Shown here piece after piece: positions 16,572 through 23,757 of a stretch of DNA of 64,000 bases. Source of the stretch: JAOUGY01 sp963785075 (GTDB lineage: Bacteria > Actinomycetota > Acidimicrobiia > Spongiisociales > ZC4RG35). Every line of letters starts with the position of its first letter. Positions within the stretch are counted from its first letter, which is position 1. The position numbers and the translations under genes are program-made. Under the pieces are notes generated by a model that was not told where the DNA came from, ran no database searches, and saw only the letters and a program-made list of their open reading frames with translations. The stretch is from contig CAWATW010000003.1 of assembly GCA_963785075.1 (NCBI GenBank), positions 248,001 through 312,000 of the forward strand, given 5' to 3'.

Positions 16572-17470
16572 TTAGCGGCTGGCTCCGGCGACGAAGGTGG
16601 CGACGATGTGGTGGCGTGCCGGTCGAGGAAACCTCGTGCCCGGTCGTAGCGCATCGTCGTCCTCGGATCCGCATGGGAAGCGGCTTCCTGGACGTCCCGC
16701 AACGCAACACCGGCGTCGAGGGCGGCGGTGATGAACGAGTGCCGCAACGAATGCGGCGAGATCTTCTTGTCGATCCCGCCTCGCCTCGCCAACCGTTTCA
16801 CGATCCTCGTTGCAGCGTGCCGGTCGAGGCGCCTCGTGCCGTCATGGTTGAGGAAGATCGGACCCTCTTCACGCTCGCCGACGCACAGGTCGATGGCGCG
16901 AGCGGTGCGCGGCGCCAGAGGGATGGTGACGATCTTGCCACCCTTGCGAGTGATCGTCAGGGTGCGGTGCCCCCGCTCTAGCCCGAGATGTTCGATGTCG
17001 GCGTTCAGGGCTTCCGAGATGCGCAACCCGTTCAACGCCAAGAGACAGGCCAGTCCGTGGTCGCGGCCACCAGCCAGGCCTGCCTGGACCAAGAACATGC
17101 CAAGTTCGTTGCGATCCAACCCGGTGGCGTTCGACTCGTAGTTCAGCTTCGGGCGGCGCAGATGCACCGCCGGTGACACCGGGATCAGTTGTTCTTCGAC
17201 GCAGTACCGGTAGAACCCGGCAATCGTCGACAGGCGCCGTGCCACCGTAGCCCGTGCCTTGCCGGTTTGTTCGAGGCTGCGAGCGAACAGCTCGATGTGG
17301 GCCCGCCTCACCGCGAACACCTGCAGCTCGTGGCTGGCGCACCATCTGAGCCATTGCCGCAGGTCCAGGCTGTAGGCGTCGCGAGTGGTGTCGCCATAGC
17401 CGGCCAGGAACCCGGCGATGGCCTGACGCACGGCGAACGAATCGAAGTCCGGCGCCACCACCGCCGGCAC
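16572..17470 (-). CDS. Tyrosine recombinase (XerC/D-like integrase) with frameshift at the extreme C-terminus
   Basis: The N-terminal SAM-like core-binding domain (residues 15-105, IAGFLAGYGDTTRDAYSLDLRQW) is followed by the catalytic domain. Its residues are visible: Arg in LNGLRISEAL, Lys in TRKGGK, HSLRHSF, His in ASHADPRTT and the nucleophile Tyr in MRYDRARG. After DRHAT the natural end HIVATFVAGASR with TAA at 16572-16574 is one base out of frame. As sequenced, the frame continues to 15869, adding over 200 unrelated residues antisense to the GNAT gene. Activity could survive, since Tyr comes before the change. It is a candidate to act on the 59-bp repeats, but it resembles general Xer-type integrases and shows no recognisable IntI-specific insertion. 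Confidence 0.8.
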
Positions 17471-17601
17471 AAACGCTGGATGTGTAGTTGTGATCTGGTT
17501 CTCCCCTCTGGCGGGAAGAACCGATCTGCACGAACCTCACCAGCTCACCACGCAGCGTGATGGGAAGCGAACCCAACCCGGGTCGCGAGGTAGCGCTGGA
17601 A

Positions 17602-17660
17602 GTGCCGTTCTCGCGCAGTTCTCGAATCGCTCGTTGTCCGCTCAAGGATGTTGATCTCGG
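17602..17660 (+). repeat. 59-bp cassette repeat, copy R2
   Basis: It begins GTGCCGTTC and ends GTTGATCTCGG, exactly 59 bp. The central CGCTCGTTG block is shared with other copies. The left flank TAGCGCTGGAA is shared with copy R7. Confidence 0.75.
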
Positions 17661-17775
17661 ATGGATTGCGGAGTGATGGTCGGGACAGGAGCCAGGCGGG
17701 ATAGCGAATGCATCCGTGCCGATGCACGCGGGGTGTGGGGCAGCCGGAAGCCACCACCCCACACCGGTTGATTGG

Positions 17776-18165
17776 TCAGAGTTCCATTAGGCCGCCGAGC
17801 GTTGGCTCGAACCCACAGGCGTCGATGTAGAACGGCCGTAGATCATCCTCGAATCCAACGTGAAGGAACTCGCAGCCGGCGTCTTTAGCCCCGTCCCGGG
17901 CTGCGTGGACGACCGCCACGCCGATGCCGACGTAACGCATCGAGGCATCGACCATGACATCCTCGATGAAAGCATGGACAAGGCCGTCCCATAGGACGTT
18001 GGTGAACCCTACGAACCGGCCTTCGTGTCGGGCAACAACCCATCCCAGGCTGTGGTTGTGGACTTGTTCGATCCAGTTCCATTCGGACTCATCGAACAGG
18101 CGGGTATCAAACGCTTCTGCATGAAGGGCGTGGATCTCGTCGTCGGTGAACGAAACCCACGCCAT
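17776..18165 (-). CDS. GNAT-family N-acetyltransferase, N-terminus possibly frameshifted
   Basis: The frame from ATG 18165 gives 129 residues with typical GNAT blocks: SLGWVVARHEGRFVGFTNVLWDG, FIEDVMVDASMRYVGIGVAVV, FEDDLRPFYIDACGFEPT. A better ribosome-binding site (AAAGGAG) precedes ATG 18191 in another frame, whose peptide MPDGTVTYEWRGF resembles the usual start of such proteins. A single-base change near 18150 would join the two. The gene may therefore be a recent frameshift mutant or make a slightly shorter protein. Repeat R2 follows its 3' end. Confidence 0.75.
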   Translation of the reverse strand: MAWVSFTDDEIHALHAEAFDTRLFDESEWNWIEQVHNHSLGWVVARHEGRFVGFTNVLWDGLVHAFIEDVMVDASMRYVGIGVAVVHAARDGAKDAGCEFLHVGFEDDLRPFYIDACGFEPTLGGLMEL

Positions 18166-18487
18166 TCGTAGGTAACGGTGCCGTCAGGCATGGACACTCC
18201 TTTAGAGGTACGTGAAGATTGGAGCGCCCCGTTGGGCTACCTCAGCGGACGAGGGCAGCAGTGGAGGCGCAGCGAGGAATGAGTTGGCTGTTCATCAGGG
18301 CCTCCCTTGGGCTGTCGGCTGTCACCGGAAGATAGCGCCCGCCCAGATCACGTACCACCGAGGACGACACCGCGCACTCCGTTCCGAGCAGATCCGGCAT
18401 GTTGTTGCACCTCGCCGGGTACAGACCGTGGCAACGGGCAACCACCACGCTCAGTGACCACCCGACCAGGAGCAGGCGCTTCTCGAG

Positions 18488-18546
18488 GTGCCGTTCTCGG
18501 GCACTGAGCGAAATGCTCGTTCCCGCCCGGGATCTGGTGATCGGCG
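18488..18546 (+). repeat. 59-bp cassette repeat, copy R3
   Basis: It begins GTGCCGTTC and ends GTGATCGGCG, 59 bp. The terminal GCCG pairs with CGGC, and the inner GAGC-GAAAT-GCTC forms an apical hairpin. GCGCTA follows directly on the right. Confidence 0.8.
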
Positions 18547-18627
18547 CTAGTAGCTACGCGTCAGCGCAGTATCGAATGTGTCCCACCTTGGTGGCACTAT
18601 CAGAGCATCAAGAGAGAGGAGATGCTC

Positions 18628-19182
18628 ATGGACGCACTCACCGCTTGGTCAACGCTGGCTCTCGCTGTCATCGCTGGGATTGCGCTGCTTGCAGCCAGGG
18701 GTCAGATTCAAGAGGCACGGAGACTACGGAAGTCGACGTCACGTGCTTACGTCACCGTCCACGCCGAAGGCGATAAGGAGACAAGGACCATCAACCTCTT
18801 CGTCACCAACGCTGGCAGGACCCACGCTGAAGACGTCAAGATCACGTTCGATCCACCGCTAGAGGCTGCCGCAGGCCATCTCGATCACCAGAAGACCGCT
18901 GGCTTCTGGAACCAGCCGGTGATCCCACCAGGCGTGACCATTCACACTGCCTTGGACAACGGCCCTGACCGAGCAGAAACCGATCTTCCAATGACGTTCA
19001 CCGCCACAGTCGTTTACGCATCTCCGGCCACGGAAGAGACCTTGACGTATACCTACATGATCGATCTGGACGCAGCTGCGTACTCGGTTCGACACATCAC
19101 GTTGGTGGATCAGGACACGCCGAAGCAGACGAAAGCCCTCGAAACAATCGCACGAGCGCTGCAGGATCGCATCGGCGACTGA
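18628..19182 (+). CDS. Membrane-anchored protein of unknown function
   Basis: This protein of 184 residues starts at ATG 18628, with AGAGAGGAG 6 bp upstream; the earlier ATG 18622 would overlap the binding site. One N-terminal membrane helix (WSTLALAVIAGIALLAARGQI) is followed by a short charged stretch. A beta-rich soluble domain resembles those in small phage-defence or cassette hypotheticals (INLFVTNAGRTHAEDVKITFDP). No function can be assigned. It is a single-gene unit between repeats R3 and R4. Confidence 0.72.
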   Translation: MDALTAWSTLALAVIAGIALLAARGQIQEARRLRKSTSRAYVTVHAEGDKETRTINLFVTNAGRTHAEDVKITFDPPLEAAAGHLDHQKTAGFWNQPVIPPGVTIHTALDNGPDRAETDLPMTFTATVVYASPATEETLTYTYMIDLDAAAYSVRHITLVDQDTPKQTKALETIARALQDRIGD

Positions 19183-19246
19183 AAGAGTCACGCATCCCGG
19201 CTACATATGACCTACCCACTCGCCAGATGGGTCCAGCACGCCGGAA

Positions 19247-19305
19247 GTGCCGATCCCGGACACTCGGTGGAACGCTCGTTCGTGTACCAGACTCGGTGAT
19301 CGGCG
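19247..19305 (+). repeat. 59-bp cassette repeat, copy R4
   Basis: It begins GTGCCGATC and ends GTGATCGGCG, 59 bp. GCCGATC pairs perfectly with GATCGGC. ACAC pairs with GTGT further in, and GAACG-CT-CGTTC closes the top. It ends 4 bp before the stop codon of the minus-strand mazF. Confidence 0.82.
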
Positions 19306-19309
19306 CTGA

Positions 19310-19627
19310 TCAGTTGAGTCCGAGAACGGTGAGCAAGGCAGCGTCGACGCCCCACTGTTCCTCCGGTGAGAGATGACCTGCGAGACCGCCGAGGCGTCGA
19401 ACATCGACTGCGCCGACCTGCTCAACCAGGACACGAGTGGCAGTGCCGTCGATGTCGATCTCGGGCCGAAACGACGCCGACTTCGCGCTCGTCGACGTTG
19501 GCGCCACGAGCACAACCGACCTCGGAAGGAACGCGTCGGATTGCACTACTACGCCAAAGCGGCGCCCTCGTTGCTCGTGGCCCACACCCTTGGGAAGTCG
19601 CAGAGCAAAGATGTCACCCCGACGCAC
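19310..19627 (-). CDS. MazF/PemK-family toxin
   Basis: This 105-residue protein begins RRGDIFALRLPKGVGHEQRGRRFGVVVQSD, the MazF N-terminal pattern. VVLVAPTSTSAKSASFRPEIDIDG and ATRVLVEQVGAVDVRRL follow, the conserved strand and loop of the endoribonuclease. It overlaps the antitoxin gene by 14 bp, as expected for a co-translated pair. It forms a two-gene unit between repeats R4 and R5. Confidence 0.88.
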   Translation of the reverse strand: MRRGDIFALRLPKGVGHEQRGRRFGVVVQSDAFLPRSVVLVAPTSTSAKSASFRPEIDIDGTATRVLVEQVGAVDVRRLGGLAGHLSPEEQWGVDAALLTVLGLN

Positions 19628-19853
19628 GAAGGCTCTCCATGAACTCGGCGACCGCCAGCATCTCAGCCCGGTCGTCGTGGTCGGCTTCTAGTGCAGCGAC
19701 CTCGGCGGCGAGCGCTTGCTTGTCATGAAGCCGGGATGCAGCCTCCACGAGCGCGGCGCGGATTGCCTCAGAGCGCGTCATGCCGGTTGCCTCCAGCTCG
19801 GTGAGTGCACGCATCGCTTCGTCGTCGAGTCGAACTGAGATCGCTTGAGCCAT
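19614..19853 (-). CDS. Ribbon-helix-helix antitoxin of the MazF module
   Basis: This 79-residue protein has an RHH domain at the N-terminus (AISVRLDDEAMRALTELEATG, TRSEAIRAALVEAASRL). An acidic helical tail (LEADHDDRAEMLAVAEFMESL) should wrap the toxin. It lies upstream of and overlaps mazF. An inverted repeat, TATCACGATATGTGATA at 19863-19879, sits directly upstream of the start and is a good candidate for the operator of this module. Confidence 0.85.
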   Translation of the reverse strand: MAQAISVRLDDEAMRALTELEATGMTRSEAIRAALVEAASRLHDKQALAAEVAALEADHDDRAEMLAVAEFMESLRASG

Positions 19854-19862
19854 GCATACAAA

Positions 19863-19879
19863 GTATCACGATATGTGAT
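19863..19879. promoter_or_regulatory. Palindromic operator candidate of the MazF module
   Basis: TATCACGATATGTGATA is an inverted repeat (TATCAC/GTGATA) placed 10-26 bp before the antitoxin start at 19853. RHH antitoxins bind such palindromes to repress their own operon. Confidence 0.65.
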
Positions 19880-19917
19880 ACGCCACAAGCAGCGAGAGCA
19901 GAAGCTCAATCCTGGAA

Positions 19918-19976
19918 GTGCCGATCTGCTCGGGTTGGCGCGAGGGGCGTTATCGAGCGAGATCAAGTGATCTGCG
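19918..19976 (+). repeat. 59-bp cassette repeat, copy R5
   Basis: It begins GTGCCGATC and ends GTGATCTGCG, 59 bp. The terminal stem has one mismatch. It ends exactly where the TAG stop codon of the minus-strand lipoprotein gene begins (19977-19979). GCGCTA at the junction is also seen next to R3. Confidence 0.8.
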
Positions 19977-20174
19977 CTATCCGTCTCGATCCCAGTCGTA
20001 CTTCGCCCCATCCTGAAACACGAATACTCGATCATTGAGGGGTTGGTCCAAATACCGCTGCAGCGCCCACTTCTTGTCGCTATCGACACACGCATCAGCA
20101 TCTTGAGCATCGAAGGTCCAGTAGTGCAGGCCAACAGTCACCGAGTCCTCTGTCTCCTCCACGACAACCTGATC

Positions 20175-20182
20175 GACAATGC
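20175..20182. repeat. Target-site duplication, left copy
   Basis: GACAATGC at 20175-20182 recurs at 21584-21591, directly outside the two ends of the ISL3 element. Eight bp is the usual ISL3 duplication length. Confidence 0.9.
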
Positions 20183-21583
20183 GGCACTCCGCGTCTGAGC
20201 GGGGTCTGGTCGGGCTGGGAGTCTTCGACGAGTAACAGGGACTCGACGAATCTGGAGGTGTTCAACGCCATCTAGATCCGGGAGTCCCTGTGTCGTCTGA
20301 TGCTATTGCCATGTGCGAGCTGCTGGTCGGCTTGCCCGACGTCAACGTCCTCGATGTCACCGAAGCCGACACCCATCTTCGGGTGACGGTGGAGACCAGA
20401 GGTCCGCGGCCTTCCTGTCCCCACTGCGGATCGACGGTTGCGGTGAAGGATCGGGACACCGTCGAGTTGACCGATCTGCCGTGTTTCGGCCGGCCTGCAG
20501 TGTTGGCGTGGCGCAAGGTCCGCTGGGAGTGCCGGTTCGGGTGTGGTTCGTTCACCGAGCAGGCGCCGGCCATCGCCGCGTCCCGGTTGAAGTTGACGGA
20601 TCGGGCCGGGCGGTGGGCGACGGTGCAGGTGGGACGGCACGGCCGATCGGTCACCGAGGTCGCCAAGGATCTGGGCTGTGGCTGGCATCCGGTGATGGAT
20701 GCCGTCGCCGCCTACGGCCAAGCCCTCATCGACGACCCGGCACGGTTCGGAGACGTGTCGGCCCTCGGCTTGGATGAGACGCTGCGATGCCGGGTCGGGG
20801 AGTGGCGACGCCAGCAGTGGACCACTCAGGTCGTCGACGTCGAGGCCGGCCAACTCCTCGATGTAGTGGAAGGTCGCGCCGCCGCTGGCCCGATCGAATG
20901 GCTCGAAAACCAGCCCGCCGACTGGCGTGCCGGCATCCGGTGGGCGACGCTGGACCTGTCGGGTCCGTACCGGAAAGTGTTCGACACGATGCTTCCTGAC
21001 GCCGTCCAAGTGGCCGACCCGTTTCACCTCGTCAAGCTCGCCAACTCCAAGCTCGATGAGTGCCGTCGGCGGACACAGAACGAAACGCTCGGACATAGAG
21101 GACGCAAAACCGACCCGTTGTACCGGGCGCGACGGCTGCTCACGAAGGCGCATGAGCGGCTCGACGAAGCCGGCGAGACGAAGCTCGCCGGTCTGCTCAA
21201 GGCTGGCGACCCGAAAGGCGAGGTGCAGATGACCTGGCACGCCAAAGAGACGATCAGGTCGATCTACGCCATCGACGACCCGAAGCTGGCCAGCGAGTTC
21301 GTCGGACAGCTCATCAACGACCTCACCGATGGGTCGATGCCGGTCGAGGTGCGGTCACTCGGCGGAACCATCCGCAGATGGCGCCACCAGATCGTTGCTT
21401 GGCACAAGTCCCGCGTGTCGAACGGACCGACCGAGGCGGTCAACAACCTCGTAAAGAGGGTGAAGCGGGTGGCGTTCGGAATCACCAACATTCGGAACTA
21501 CCGGATACGAGCACTGCTCTACGCCGGGAAGCCGAACTGGGACCTACTCGCCACCGTCACACCCCGCTGAATCGCGAAGTGCC
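20183..21583 (+). mobile_element. Intact ISL3-family insertion sequence
   Basis: The element is 1401 bp. Its terminal inverted repeats are GGCACTCCGCG... at the left and, on the other strand, GGCACTTCGCG... at the right; an AGCGGGGT block is shared further in. It is flanked by the 8-bp duplication GACAATGC and carries one complete transposase gene. The clean duplication and intact frame suggest recent insertion. Confidence 0.92.
20290..21570 (+). CDS. ISL3-family transposase
   Basis: This 426-residue protein starts at GTG 20290. It has a zinc-finger region (RPSCPHCGSTV), a helix-turn-helix region (VTEVAKDLGCGWHPVMDAV) and the DDE domain. The latter shows LGLDETLRC (first Asp), VQVADPFHLVKL (second Asp) and the C-terminal SNGPTEAVNNLVKRVKRVAFG with the Glu. 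No frameshift is present, so it is probably active. It differs in sequence from the damaged ISL3 transposase at 26.1-27.4 kb, so these are two separate elements. Confidence 0.95.
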   Translation: MSSDAIAMCELLVGLPDVNVLDVTEADTHLRVTVETRGPRPSCPHCGSTVAVKDRDTVELTDLPCFGRPAVLAWRKVRWECRFGCGSFTEQAPAIAASRLKLTDRAGRWATVQVGRHGRSVTEVAKDLGCGWHPVMDAVAAYGQALIDDPARFGDVSALGLDETLRCRVGEWRRQQWTTQVVDVEAGQLLDVVEGRAAAGPIEWLENQPADWRAGIRWATLDLSGPYRKVFDTMLPDAVQVADPFHLVKLANSKLDECRRRTQNETLGHRGRKTDPLYRARRLLTKAHERLDEAGETKLAGLLKAGDPKGEVQMTWHAKETIRSIYAIDDPKLASEFVGQLINDLTDGSMPVEVRSLGGTIRRWRHQIVAWHKSRVSNGPTEAVNNLVKRVKRVAFGITNIRNYRIRALLYAGKPNWDLLATVTPR

Positions 21584-22003
21584 GACAATGCAGTCCTCGG
21601 AAAGCCGAAAGCCCACGGTGATCCACGGCTCGTTCGGATCAGAGAGAAGAATCCCCTCGGTCAGCCAGCCTCCGCCTTCCCGGGGCTCCACGGTAGGTGC
21701 CCTCTCCCACTCGAACCTGGGGTTTCCTACGCAGTATGGAGGGTCGGGCTGGGCCGTCGATTGGGTGATCTCGCACTGGGCAAAGGGGTCTCCAGTGATC
21801 TCGCCCTCGGCGTTCCTGACAGGTGGCGCCGTCGAGGTCATGGGCTTGGCAATGGAGGACGTGGAGGCGGAAGCGCTCGGTCGGGAGACTCCTTCAGACG
21901 TACAGCCCACCAGCAGGATGGTCAGGCACACGACAGAGACAACCGCTCGCACCACGAGTAAGAAGTTACCAATGGACCGAGGAGTTCCTCGATAGCGCAT
22001 GAC

Positions 22004-22062
22004 GCGCGCTCCTCGAGCCCAAGATCACCCCGAACGACCCACGCGAGAACCGGCGATCGGCG
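22004..22062 (+). repeat. Possible degenerate 59-bp repeat
   Basis: The right end, GCGATCGGCG ending at 22062, matches the 3' end of the family, but the left end does not. It lies between the lipoprotein and redoxin genes, where a cassette boundary is expected. Confidence 0.3.
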
Positions 22063-22117
22063 CGGGACGAGACGCTTGCCTTCGTCTCCGCTGCAAGTTG
22101 GGGGGTTGGGGCTTAGC

Positions 22118-22861
22118 TTAGAGGTTCGCCAGAATCCGGTCGGGATCGGGGCGGTCATCGACCCTGGTTGCCCGGTACGAGTACACAACGATGCCGGATG
22201 AGTCGATGACGACCGCTGCGGGCATAGCGATGTCTTGTTTCTTCGCCCCGAAAAGGAGGCGGTCGTACCACGGGGCGCCCTTCGTATCTCGTATACCGAT
22301 GTCATCGAGCAGGCTTGTCGGGACGTCGCATAGGATGGTCATCTTGTCGCCGACGTGTTCTTGGATCGATGCGGCTTCGCTCGGACTGTCAACGGAGCCC
22401 GCATAGACCGAGAGCCCAGCTGCGGCCAGACGTTCGTAGGCTCCAACCAACTCATTGAGTTGCGACTTGTGCGACGGGCACCACCAGCCGCGGTACAAAA
22501 CCAACAAGGTGGGGGCGTGTGCGACGAGGTCTTGCTCGGTGACCACCGCGCCGTCTGTTGTGGTCACGGCCATTGACGGAAACTGATCACCGGGACGCAG
22601 ATTCAGCTTCTCAGATCCTCGGATCCGTAACTCTCGACGAGTTAGCGGGAACCACGCCACCCCGGCTGCGAGCGCGACGCCACCAGTTACGTCAACGGCG
22701 CCGCTGATCCAACCGGCTGCTGCCAGCAGCATTCCCAGCGCCACGACGCTGTCGAAGGCCCAGGTTCGATAAGTGAACCTGTGAATCACGAAGAGCAGCG
22801 CAGCGTACGCAACGAAGCCCGCCAAGACGACGACCAATCCAAGAGTGCTCAACCAAGCCAC
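22118..22861 (-). CDS. Membrane-anchored peroxiredoxin-like (AhpC/TSA) protein
   Basis: This 247-residue protein has two or three membrane helices at the N-terminus (residues 5-75, including VVVLAGFVAYAALLFVIHRF). A thioredoxin-fold domain follows (LNLRPGDQFPSMAVTTTDGAVV, LLVLYRGWWCPSHKSQL, SVDSPSEAASIQEHVG). The single Cys in GWWCPSHK corresponds to the peroxidatic position of AhpC/TSA proteins, and no resolving Cys pair is visible. It may reduce peroxides or thiols at the membrane. It is a single-gene unit of the repeat-punctuated array. Confidence 0.8.
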   Translation of the reverse strand: MAWLSTLGLVVVLAGFVAYAALLFVIHRFTYRTWAFDSVVALGMLLAAAGWISGAVDVTGGVALAAGVAWFPLTRRELRIRGSEKLNLRPGDQFPSMAVTTTDGAVVTEQDLVAHAPTLLVLYRGWWCPSHKSQLNELVGAYERLAAAGLSVYAGSVDSPSEAASIQEHVGDKMTILCDVPTSLLDDIGIRDTKGAPWYDRLLFGAKKQDIAMPAAVVIDSSGIVVYSYRATRVDDRPDPDRILANL

Positions 22862-22915
22862 CAGGCCAGTATGGCCTGCCTCGGCTCCAGTAGGCGATCA
22901 GCACCGCCCACATAC

Positions 22916-22974
22916 GTGCCGATCCAGGACACTCGATGAGATGCTCGTTTCTGCGCCGTATCTGGTGATCGGCG
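22916..22974 (+). repeat. 59-bp cassette repeat, copy R6
   Basis: It begins GTGCCGATCCAG and ends CTGGTGATCGGCG, 59 bp. GCCGATC pairs with GATCGGC, and CAG pairs with CTG if the two bases GT stay unpaired. That asymmetric bulge beside the terminal stem recalls attC sites. Confidence 0.82.
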
Positions 22975-23080
22975 TGGAGCGTCAGGCTGGCGGGCCGCGG
23001 CTGCTGAACCGTCAGGATGGGCTTCTATAGCGTCGGGTGCGCTCTCCGGTCAGACAACGCAGGTCGCCGGAGCTGCCGGG

Positions 23081-23434
23081 TCAGCTCGGAACGGCCCAGT
23101 CGATCTGAGATTCTGGAATCCCCTGCTCTCGAGCGTGCGCCTGAGCGGCGCGCAGGTTTGCCGCGTCGCCTCGTACATGGGTGAAGACTCGTTGTGAGAA
23201 CACGACGTAGCTGCGTTCTCCGTTGTTGAAGTCCACGTACCAGGGACCAGGGGCGAGGTCATCGGCGAGCGCCTGCGCGCACGCAGCGGCCTGTTCGTCG
23301 TCGATCTCGAAGGTGTGGACCGTCCATTGGGCCGGTTGACCGGCCATTGGTGATGAGATGACAACGATCTTGGTGTCGACGATGTGCAAGCCATCGAGGA
23401 CCGAATGCCCCACCAGGCTCTCCTTGATCAACAC
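23081..23434 (-). CDS. Small protein of unknown function
   Basis: This protein is 117 residues if it starts at GTG 23434 (VLIKESLVGHSVLDGL); the frame is open to 23497. Conserved-looking blocks are WTVHTFEIDDEQAAACAQALADDL, GPWYVDFNNGERSYVVF and VFTHVRGDAANLRAAQAHAREQGIPESQIDW. The pattern recurs in small actinobacterial hypothetical proteins, often in accessory DNA. No signal peptide or membrane segment is seen. It is the single gene between repeats R6 and R7. Confidence 0.68.
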   Translation of the reverse strand: MLIKESLVGHSVLDGLHIVDTKIVVISSPMAGQPAQWTVHTFEIDDEQAAACAQALADDLAPGPWYVDFNNGERSYVVFSQRVFTHVRGDAANLRAAQAHAREQGIPESQIDWAVPS

Positions 23435-23539
23435 TCCCCGGAATATCCATGCAGTATCGCATGAGCGAGACTCACAAAGAAGGCGCCAACTGCACACCGC
23501 GTTCCGTGGTCATCGCTGTTGCGATCGATAGCGCTGGAG

Positions 23540-23598
23540 GTGCCGATCCAGCGCACCGGGCGAAGTGTGCGTTCGTGCGCCGTATTTGTTGATCGGCG
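23540..23598 (+). repeat. 59-bp cassette repeat, copy R7
   Basis: It begins GTGCCGATCCAG and ends GTTGATCGGCG, 59 bp. GCCGATC/GATCGGC and GCGCAC/GTGCGC give two stacked stems, with CGAA/TTCG near the top. It is the last clear copy; none was found outside 14.4-23.6 kb. Confidence 0.82.
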
Positions 23599-23757
23599 TG
23601 GACCAGGGCCGTCTACGGCTTCCGATGACGCCCTGGCGGTCATGGTTGCCTAAGCGGTGTAGGGAAGGCCGGTTGGCGACCTGGCCGGCGGGGTGACGCG
23701 TGTATCCTCCGACCCCCATTGTCATGCCGGTTGCGTGGGACGAGGATTGGTGGCGTC

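Larger units (their letters stand above)
19977..22000 (-). pseudogene. Lipoprotein gene split by an ISL3 insertion
   Basis: The two parts are 21584-22000 (N-terminal) and 19977-20182 (C-terminal). Removing the IS and one copy of the 8-bp duplication rejoins the frame exactly: LSEDCIV is followed by DQVVVEETEDSVTVGLHYW. The original product was about 205 residues with a lipoprotein signal (VVSVVCLTILLVGC, lipobox LVGC). A Ser/Thr linker follows, then a domain with WITVGFRL, TFDAQDADACVDSD and a DRVFVFQDG ending. The function is unknown. Repeat R5 touches its stop codon. Confidence 0.9.

Noticed and set aside
14404..23598. Interpreting the 59-bp repeats as a CRISPR array
   Set aside because: The units are hundreds of bp apart with genes between them, not short unique spacers, and no cas gene is present.
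14404..23598. Interpreting the 59-bp repeats as MITEs derived from the local ISL3 element
   Set aside because: They share only the short GAAGTGCC with the IS end. The opposite end differs, no 8-bp duplications flank the copies, and length is constant while the centre varies. Not fully excluded.
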